From the NCBI GenBank assembly GCA_947588775.1, contig CANPZQ010000002.1:1-33444 (forward strand): a stretch of DNA of 33,444 nt, given 5' to 3'. Each line of letters starts with the position of its first letter. Within the stretch, counting starts at the first letter, position 1. This DNA is from an uncultured Clostridia bacterium. GTDB taxonomy: Bacteria > Bacillota > Clostridia > Oscillospirales > Ruminococcaceae. The position numbers and the translations under genes are program-made. The notes beneath the pieces are model-generated. The model saw only the letters and a list, made by a program, of their open reading frames with translations. It had not been told where the DNA came from and ran no database searches. Shown here one piece after another: positions 27,237 through 33,444 of the stretch.

Positions 27237-28571
27237 TTACTTCGAGAGCTTCGCCTCAAGCTCGGCCTTCTGGCTTTCATAGCCGGGCTTGCCCAAAAGC
27301 GCGAACATGTTCTTCTTATAGCTCTCAACGCCGGGCTGGTTGAACGGGTTTACCCCGAGCATGTAGCCGGAAAGCGCGCAGGCCTTCTCGAAGAAGTATA
27401 CCATCTCGCCGAAGTTGTACTCGTCGAGCTTGTCTACCCTGACGATGAGGTTCGGCACTCCGCCCTCGGTATGGGCGAGTATAGTGCCTTCCATAGCCTT
27501 GCGGTTTACGACGGACATGTTCTGGTTGGTGAGGAAGTTGAGGCCGTCGAGGTTTTCGGGGTCGGCTTCAAGGAAAACGTCCTGCTTGGGATTTTTTACG
27601 TCGACGACGGTTTCAAACATGATTCTCGAGCCGTCCTGAACGAACTGGCCGAGGGAGTGAAGGTCGGTCGAGAAGGTCGCGCTGGAGGGGTAGATTCCCT
27701 TATGGTCCTTGCCCTCGGATTCGCCGAAGAGTTGCTTGAACCATTCCGCCATCATGCCGAAGCAGGGCTCGTAGGAAACGAGCATTTCGACGGATTTGCC
27801 CTTTCTGTAGAGAATATTTCTCATCGCCGCGTATTTCTCGCAGTCGTTGAGGTCGTCGTTTTTGTATGCCTCTCTCGCGGCCTGCGCGCCAGCCATAATC
27901 GCGTCGACATCGCAGCCTGCTGCGGCAATCGGCAGAAGGCCTACCGCGGTGAGAACGCTGTAGCGGCCGCCCACGTCGTCGGGAACGACGAAGGTTTCAT
28001 ACCCTTCGGCGTCGGAAAGCTCTTTAAGGGTTCCGCGGGCCTTGTCGGTGGTCGCGAAGATGCGCTTTTTGGCCTCTTCTTTGCCGTACTTGTCCTCGAC
28101 GAGCTTCTTGAAGATTCTGAACGCGAGCGCGGGCTCGGTGGTGGTGCCGGACTTGGAGATAACGTTTACACAGATGTCCCTGCCCTCGCAAATCGAGAGG
28201 ATTTCGCTTAAGTAGGTCGGGCTGATGGTGTTTCCGACAAAGTAGATGTCGGGGGTATCCTTTTTAAGGGCGTTGTAGTTCTGGCTCTTAATCAGCTCGA
28301 TGGCGGCGCGGGCTCCGAGATAGGAGCCGCCGATTCCGATAACGATAAGAACGTCGCACATGCCCTGAATGCGCTTGGCGGCGGACTTAATCCGGGCGTA
28401 CTCCTCTTTGTCGTAGTTTACGGGAAGGTCGACCCATCCTAAAAAATCGTTGCCGGGGCCGGAACGCTTTTCGAGCGTTTCATAGGCGGCGGTCAGCTGC
28501 GCGCGGCAGGCTTCGAGCTCGTGGGGAGCGACAAACCTGTCGGCATACTTTGTAATAAGTTCTATTGACAT
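27237..28571 (-). CDS. pgi: Glucose-6-phosphate isomerase
   Basis: [19 protein letters not shown]...[16 protein letters not shown]...start [13 protein letters not shown]. Confidence 0.96.
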   Translation of the reverse strand: MSIELITKYADRFVAPHELEACRAQLTAAYETLEKRSGPGNDFLGWVDLPVNYDKEEYARIKSAAKRIQGMCDVLIVIGIGGSYLGARAAIELIKSQNYNALKKDTPDIYFVGNTISPTYLSEILSICEGRDICVNVISKSGTTTEPALAFRIFKKLVEDKYGKEEAKKRIFATTDKARGTLKELSDAEGYETFVVPDDVGGRYSVLTAVGLLPIAAAGCDVDAIMAGAQAAREAYKNDDLNDCEKYAAMRNILYRKGKSVEMLVSYEPCFGMMAEWFKQLFGESEGKDHKGIYPSSATFSTDLHSLGQFVQDGSRIMFETVVDVKNPKQDVFLEADPENLDGLNFLTNQNMSVVNRKAMEGTILAHTEGGVPNLIVRVDKLDEYNFGEMVYFFEKACALSGYMLGVNPFNQPGVESYKKNMFALLGKPGYESQKAELEAKLSK

Positions 28572-28670
28572 GACAATCCCTCTTTTCAAAGTTGTTGTAT
28601 ATATTTTAACACGTTCGGCTCGGGATTGCAAGGAATTTTTATGAAAAAATTGTGAAACATTAAAATTTTT

Positions 28671-29789
28671 TTACATCGACGCTATGCTTTCAAGAATTCG
28701 CTTTACCGCGATAAATATATTTATCCTCCGAACAGGCTCTTTTGCGACTATCGGGCAGGAGTAAATCTCCTCGCCGCCGACCGAATAAACCGCCCTGCCG
28801 ACGGGTTGGCCGCACTCGACAGGAGCCTCTACCGAATCGGAGTATTGCGCCGAAACCTCGGCCTTTCCGGCCTGAGATTTCCTTATAACAAAGGCTCTTA
28901 GCCCCGAAAGCTCGGTTTCAACCTCTGCGCGCTCCCCCTTTTTCACCTTGACCGGCTCGGTGAAAATGTCGGATTCGCGGGGCTTGAACATCTGATAGGC
29001 GTTGAAGCCGGCGTTCAGCTTTTCCTTTGCCGTTTTAAAGCGGGCGAGGTCATCGGCTTCCCCGAAAATCACGCAAACCATAATCAGCCCGTCCCTCTCG
29101 GCGGAGGCAATCACGCAGTTTCCGACGGCTTCCGAAAAATACGCCTTGGTGCCGATTATTCCGTCGTATGTCAGAATCAGTCGGTTTGTCGAGGCGAGCT
29201 GAGTTTTTCCGCCCCTTACGGTGCAAAGCCATGTCGTAAGGTATTCGCGGAGCCATTCAAATTCCGTAAGGCGCGACGCCAGAATCGCGCAGTCGCAGGC
29301 CGTCGTCACCGTTTCGGGGGAAATCCCGGTGCAGTCGGCATAGCTCGTTCCCATCATTCCGAGGGCTTTTGCGCGGGAATTCATCAACTCGACAAACTTT
29401 TCCTCGCTTCCGGCAACGGCTTCCGCCAAAACAACGCTCGCGTCGTTGGCGTTGCCGACGGTTATCGCAGAAATAAGCTCCGAAACCGGGATTTCCTCGC
29501 CGACGGAAAGCCAGATTTGCGCGCCCTGCATCGAATTCGCGTGCGGGGAGGCTTTCAGCACGGTATCGCGCGAAAGCTCGCCGCGCTCAATCGCCTCGCA
29601 GGTCAGAAGAATGGTCATCAGCTTCGCGGAATGGTGCGCCGGGACGACAGCTTCGCCGTTTTCGGAGTATAAAAGGGTCGAGGTCCGGCCCTCCATCAGG
29701 ACGTAGGAGTAGGCAGGGGCGGCGCAGACATGCGGCGCGAGGGTCAGCGAAAAAAGAAGAGCCAGAAGCAGTGAGAAAAAATTTTTCAT
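28671..29789 (-). CDS. D-alanyl-D-alanine carboxypeptidase family (DacF/PBP5-like) protein with degenerate active site
   Basis: Signal peptide; VVPAHHSAKLMTILL, VGNANDASVVLAEAVAGSEEKFVELMNSRAKALGM, STNRLILTYDGIIGTKAYFSEAVGNCVIASAERDG. Confidence 0.88.
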   Translation of the reverse strand: MKNFFSLLLALLFSLTLAPHVCAAPAYSYVLMEGRTSTLLYSENGEAVVPAHHSAKLMTILLTCEAIERGELSRDTVLKASPHANSMQGAQIWLSVGEEIPVSELISAITVGNANDASVVLAEAVAGSEEKFVELMNSRAKALGMMGTSYADCTGISPETVTTACDCAILASRLTEFEWLREYLTTWLCTVRGGKTQLASTNRLILTYDGIIGTKAYFSEAVGNCVIASAERDGLIMVCVIFGEADDLARFKTAKEKLNAGFNAYQMFKPRESDIFTEPVKVKKGERAEVETELSGLRAFVIRKSQAGKAEVSAQYSDSVEAPVECGQPVGRAVYSVGGEEIYSCPIVAKEPVRRINIFIAVKRILESIASM

Positions 29790-29833
29790 CGGGCAACGCC
29801 TTTCGTTTTTTTAATGGTATGCGCGCGCGGGGA

Positions 29834-29865
29834 CAAAAATAACCCCCTTCGGGCGAAGGGGGTAA
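29834..29865 (-). terminator. Intrinsic terminator of dockerin-protein gene
   Basis: Minus strand ACCCCCTTCGCCCGAAGGGGGTTATTTTTG. Confidence 0.75.
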
Positions 29866-29869
29866 GCTT

Positions 29870-31588
29870 TCAGGAGAGGCCGGCGAGAATTTTTTGCATC
29901 GCCACGCCGTCGGAAACGTCAACCACGCCGTTGCCGTCGAGGTCGGCGGCGGAGGTAATCGGCTCAAGCCCGGCGAGCATTTTCTGCATAATTACGCCGT
30001 CGGAAACATCGGGCTTGCCGCCGGAGTTGTTGAGGTCGCCGGGGCGGGTTGGCCGTGTGCTGTAACCACACCAGATACATGCGTCGTCAAGCATTGTATG
30101 CGCGCCTTCGGCGAAGGTATCGCCGCAAACATCGCATATTGCATAATGTGCATTTTCGTCTTTTACCCATCTTACAGAGCATTCTTCCCAATCGCTTTGC
30201 TGTTCTCCGCAGATTGAGCAGCATTTATAGTGTACTCCTACGAGTGCGTTTAAAACTTCTATATTTCTATAAGCGTCGGAATTGCATTCGTGCTCGGGAT
30301 AAGTATACCCGCACTCCGTGCAGCTATTGCCGACAAAATCATGCACTCTTACCCAATAAGCACCGCAATCTGCACATATTCCGCTGTGGCTTATGAAATC
30401 GATTGATTGCAGGTTAATCAGGTTATGGCTTTCGGTCTTTTTATAACCGCAAATAACACAGGTAGCATTATGCTTATAATCTTCTTCAATATCCTGAACA
30501 TAATTATCATACACATGTTCATGCGAAGCATAAGCAGGATTTATATATTCACAGCCGCCGCAAGTGCCGTCGGAATAGAAATAATGCTCTTTGGGTTCTG
30601 TATCATAATCGCAGCCGAAGTAAGGCGAATCGCATTGAGAGCAGGTATAATAATGCATCGTTTCGTTATAGTCCCTTGAATTACGATTATGAGTATGCTT
30701 TTTCTGATTTAACCCTTTGAGAGCACCGCAAACCCTGCAAACGCTGTTGACAAATTCATGCGCCTCGTAATCAATGTCTTGTCCGCAGAAGCATTCGCGC
30801 CAGTGATACTGAGTAGTCCAGTTGTACCATCTCGGATCACGTCCGTCGCGTGAATCAATTCCCGAACTAAATGAGGCATTACTGCAATCACCGCAAGTAT
30901 GAGTACATATAACCGCAATAGCAGTGTCCGGAATATCTCCCCTATAGTATTCATAGTTAAATGAAATTTCCCAAGTGCCGTCAGATAGAAGAATAGAATA
31001 TTCGTCCGACCATTCAGGGTCTTGCGAAAGTTTGACATACCCGTAATTATATTTTCTTGCTACACTTTTAATCTCATCTTCGGACATTTCTTCGGAAATG
31101 CCTTCCATCGGGGATTTAATATAATCGCTTACAACGACTGTATGCCCGTAATTTCTTGAACCGTCAAACATAACTACGTTTGAAAGATAATTATTTAAGT
31201 CAATATATTCACCATATTCAGGGTAAATTGATGTCTGACCGGCCAGAATATAATTTTCAAGGTCATTGGGCGCGTATATATAAAAAAGTAAAGATACATA
31301 CCCACCGTCGCCGCCAAGAGGTGCTTCAATAAGGGTTTGCGGGGTAATTATGCCGTTTACGCCGGAATTGGGTCTTGTATCTGCAAACGTTATACCGTAA
31401 AAACTTGCACGATAATAAAATCCTGCGGCGGTGACAGACTGTTCCAGCTCGGGAAGTCGCTTGCCGATACTGTCAGCGGCATTTAACGTGGGTGTTGCCT
31501 GCGGAGCGACAAAGCCCCATGCGTTCACACCGACTGTTATTACCGCAACAGTCACAAGAGCTGTTAATAATGCCAAAATTCTTTTCAT
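29870..31588 (-). CDS. Secreted Cys-rich (CxxC-repeat) protein with C-terminal type I dockerin-like domain
   Basis: Signal peptide MKRILALLTALVTVAVITVGVNAWG; repeated H..F....C..CG motifs; C-terminal PGDLNNSGGKPDVSDGVIMQKMLAGLEPITSAADLDGNGVVDVSDGVAMQKILAGLS; RBS AGGAGGAAAAATTATG. Confidence 0.88.
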   Translation of the reverse strand: MKRILALLTALVTVAVITVGVNAWGFVAPQATPTLNAADSIGKRLPELEQSVTAAGFYYRASFYGITFADTRPNSGVNGIITPQTLIEAPLGGDGGYVSLLFYIYAPNDLENYILAGQTSIYPEYGEYIDLNNYLSNVVMFDGSRNYGHTVVVSDYIKSPMEGISEEMSEDEIKSVARKYNYGYVKLSQDPEWSDEYSILLSDGTWEISFNYEYYRGDIPDTAIAVICTHTCGDCSNASFSSGIDSRDGRDPRWYNWTTQYHWRECFCGQDIDYEAHEFVNSVCRVCGALKGLNQKKHTHNRNSRDYNETMHYYTCSQCDSPYFGCDYDTEPKEHYFYSDGTCGGCEYINPAYASHEHVYDNYVQDIEEDYKHNATCVICGYKKTESHNLINLQSIDFISHSGICADCGAYWVRVHDFVGNSCTECGYTYPEHECNSDAYRNIEVLNALVGVHYKCCSICGEQQSDWEECSVRWVKDENAHYAICDVCGDTFAEGAHTMLDDACIWCGYSTRPTRPGDLNNSGGKPDVSDGVIMQKMLAGLEPITSAADLDGNGVVDVSDGVAMQKILAGLS

Positions 31589-31617
31589 AATTTTTCCTCC
31601 TATACAAGATTATTTAC

Positions 31618-31647
31618 ATTATACCCCCCCCCGAGCATTTTTGTCAA
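31618..31647 (-). promoter_or_regulatory. Consensus promoter with 9-G homopolymer in spacer (candidate phase-variable promoter)
   Basis: Minus strand TTGACA AAAATGCTCGGGGGGGGG TATAAT, 18-bp spacer. Confidence 0.85.
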
Positions 31648-31688
31648 CCCCATTTCCCCCTTTTCTCAAATTATTTCAACAAAATCTC

Positions 31689-31717
31689 TTGACAAACACT
31701 ATATATGGTGGTATACT
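31689..31717 (+). promoter_or_regulatory. Sigma-A promoter for pyrR-uraA
   Basis: TTGACA-N17-TATACT. Confidence 0.75.
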
Positions 31718-31774
31718 TTTATCAATCTTTAACATGCGGTACAGTGATGCCGATAAGACGGGATATTGCTTTTG

Positions 31775-31808
31775 GCCTTACCGCACTGTGGCGCGATAGG
31801 GCTTTTTT
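31775..31808 (+). terminator. Leader terminator/attenuator upstream of pyrR
   Basis: GCCTTACCGC-ACTGTG-GCGCGATAGGGC-TTTTTT stem-loop plus T6 just before the pyrR RBS. Confidence 0.6.
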
Positions 31809-31844
31809 GGAGGGGTTGAAACGGACAGGCTGATTGAAAAAGCC

Positions 31845-32363
31845 GTGCTGATGGACGAGGGAGCCGTTAAACGCGCCCTTACTCGCATCTCGCACGAGAT
31901 TCTTGAAAAAAACAGGGGCGCGGAAAATATCTGTCTTGTGGGGATTCTGCGGCGCGGCGCAGCCCTCGCAAGGGTCATCGCCGACAATATCCGCGCTTTC
32001 GAGGGCGTTGAGGTGCCATGCGGCGACATAGACATAAGCCACTACCGCGACGATATTCATGCCGGCGCGCCGGTGCTTAAAAAGGCGGAGTTGCCGTTCT
32101 CGGTTTCCGGGAAAAAGGTTATCCTTGCCGACGACGTTCTCTATACCGGAAGGACCGCCCGCGCGGCCATCGAGGCTGTTTTCTCGCTCGGACGGCCCGA
32201 CGCGATTCAGCTTGCAATCTTAATTGACCGCGGCCATCGGGAGCTTCCGATTCGCGCGGACTATGTCGGAAAAAATATCCCGACTTCGCACAGCGAGGTT
32301 ATAAACGTGCTGATTCCGCCGTATGACGGAGAAACGGCCGTTAAGCTGATGGAAAACGGGTAA
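31845..32363 (+). CDS. pyrR: PyrR bifunctional pyrimidine operon regulator/uracil phosphoribosyltransferase (start codon uncertain)
   Basis: DEGAVKRALTRISHEILEKNRGAENICLVGILRRG...VILADDVLYTGRTARAAIEAVFSLGRPDAIQLAILIDRGHRELPIRADYVGKNIPTSHSE. Confidence 0.95.
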   Translation: MLMDEGAVKRALTRISHEILEKNRGAENICLVGILRRGAALARVIADNIRAFEGVEVPCGDIDISHYRDDIHAGAPVLKKAELPFSVSGKKVILADDVLYTGRTARAAIEAVFSLGRPDAIQLAILIDRGHRELPIRADYVGKNIPTSHSEVINVLIPPYDGETAVKLMENG

Positions 32364-32395
32364 CACCGTTATTTAAAATATTGGAGGAATGCAAA

Positions 32396-33444
32396 ATGAA
32401 ATTAGTCTACGGTATCAAAGACAGGCCAAAGTTCGGGCAGATTATTGTATTTGCGATTCAGCAGCTGCTCGCAATCATGGCGGCGACGCTCGTCGTTCCG
32501 GTAATCACCAACGGCGTAACCCTCGCCGACGGCTCCCACCCGACGATGGACCCCGCGGCCGCTCTCTTCGGCGCGGGTATCGGCACCCTCGTTTACGTCT
32601 TCTTCACGAAGGCTTCGTCCCCTGTTTTTCTCGGGTCGTCCTTCGCCTTCCTCGGCTCGATGGCCGCTGCCTTCGCGGGCGGCGTTTCGATGCAGCTCGG
32701 CTACCTCGGCCTTATTATCGGCGCGATTTTAGCGGGACTTGTTTACGTCGTTATCGCGCTTTTGGTCAAGGCTGTCGGCGTCGGCTGGCTAAATAAGCTC
32801 ATGCCCTCCGTCGTAATCGGCCCGACCGTCGCGATTATCGGGCTCGGGCTTGCAGGAAACGCAATCGGCGACCTGCAAAAGGGCGGAGTTGCCGACGCGG
32901 AGGGAAATCCCGTCGCGGCGACGCTTCTCTGCGTGCTTGTTGGGCTTATAACCCTCATCGTCACCACCATCGCTTCCACTTACGGCAAGAAGATGGCGAA
33001 GCTGATACCTTTTATTATAGGAATTCTTGCGGGATATGCCGTTGCAACCGTTTTCACGGTTATCGGAAACGCCGCGGGCATCGATTCCCTTAAAATCGTC
33101 AACTTCGGCTCCTTCTCTGCTCTTGTTGAGGGCGGCGTTGGGCTCGGAACCTTCATTCATCTCCCCTCGTTTACATTCTTAACGGCGTTCGGCGCGTTCG
33201 GGGAGCTCAGCGCGTCCTACTTCGGTGCGATTGCGCTTGCGTACATACCGGTCGCGTTTGTTGTGTTCGCGGAGCACGTCGCCGACCACAAGAACATCTC
33301 CTCGATTATCAATAAGGACCTCCTCGAAGAGCCGGGTCTTGCGAGAACGCTCCTCGGCGACGGCGTCGGCTCGATGGCGGGCGCGTTCTTCGGCGGCTGC
33401 CCGAACACCACTTACGGCGAATCCATCGCCTGCGTGGCCATCAC
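32396..33444 (+). CDS. uraA: Uracil permease / uracil-xanthine permease, truncated by window edge
   Basis: MKLVYGIKDRPKFGQIIVFAIQQLLAIMAATLVVPVITNG...FGELSASYFGAIALAYIPVAFVVFAEHVADHKNISSII...FFGGCPNTTYGES; RBS GGAGG. Confidence 0.93.
   Translation, partial: MKLVYGIKDRPKFGQIIVFAIQQLLAIMAATLVVPVITNGVTLADGSHPTMDPAAALFGAGIGTLVYVFFTKASSPVFLGSSFAFLGSMAAAFAGGVSMQLGYLGLIIGAILAGLVYVVIALLVKAVGVGWLNKLMPSVVIGPTVAIIGLGLAGNAIGDLQKGGVADAEGNPVAATLLCVLVGLITLIVTTIASTYGKKMAKLIPFIIGILAGYAVATVFTVIGNAAGIDSLKIVNFGSFSALVEGGVGLGTFIHLPSFTFLTAFGAFGELSASYFGAIALAYIPVAFVVFAEHVADHKNISSIINKDLLEEPGLARTLLGDGVGSMAGAFFGGCPNTTYGESIACVAI

Noticed and set aside
27471-28211. 246-aa plus-strand ORF opposite pgi
   Set aside because: Antisense artefact.
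31431-31799. 122-aa plus-strand ORF across the dockerin/pyrR intergenic region
   Set aside because: Overlaps two divergent promoters and the pyrR leader; no RBS; non-protein-like composition.
32389-32796. 135-aa plus-strand ORF (Arg-rich) at the start of uraA
   Set aside because: Out-of-frame shadow of the uracil permease beginning at 32396.
1-33444. tRNA/rRNA genes, transposases, integrases, prophage or defence-system genes
   Set aside because: None recognised on either strand; intergenic gaps were inspected and contain no tRNA-like cloverleaf with conserved TTC-containing arm and no mobile-element genes.

Overview
The window is a mostly chromosomal-core segment of a high-GC Clostridia (Oscillospirales-like) genome, largely transcribed on the minus strand. 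In window order it contains: a priA-rpoZ-gmk-remA-yicC cluster; an HD-domain gene; asnS; rsmA with a divergent methyltransferase; tsf/rpsB with a structured leader; a YlmC/YmxH-type gene and a Cys-rich unknown protein; the polC-ispG-rseP-dxr-cdsA-uppS-frr-pyrH cluster; gpsA-plsY-der; rpmF-DUF177; a small P-loop protein; pgi; a DacF-like protein; a secreted Cys-rich dockerin protein; and pyrR-uraA. The most notable observations are: (1) the dockerin/CxxC-repeat protein is driven by a perfect TTGACA-N18-TATAAT promoter whose spacer ends in a 9-G homopolymer, which is the architecture of a phase-variable promoter; (2) five perfectly abutting hairpins with 3-nt loops (GAA/GAA/GCA/GAA/TTC) lie between gpsA and pyrH; (3) a D,D-carboxypeptidase homologue has all three active-site motifs degenerated (SxxK to HSAK, SxN to NAN, KTG to KAY); (4) there is a six-run G-quadruplex motif upstream of the Cys-rich unknown gene; (5) two small genes have Shine-Dalgarno sequences inside hairpin arms; (6) pyrR has an attenuator-like leader without a recognisable PyrR-binding loop and an anomalous start codon. 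All calls were made by eye; no homology search or folding program was run.
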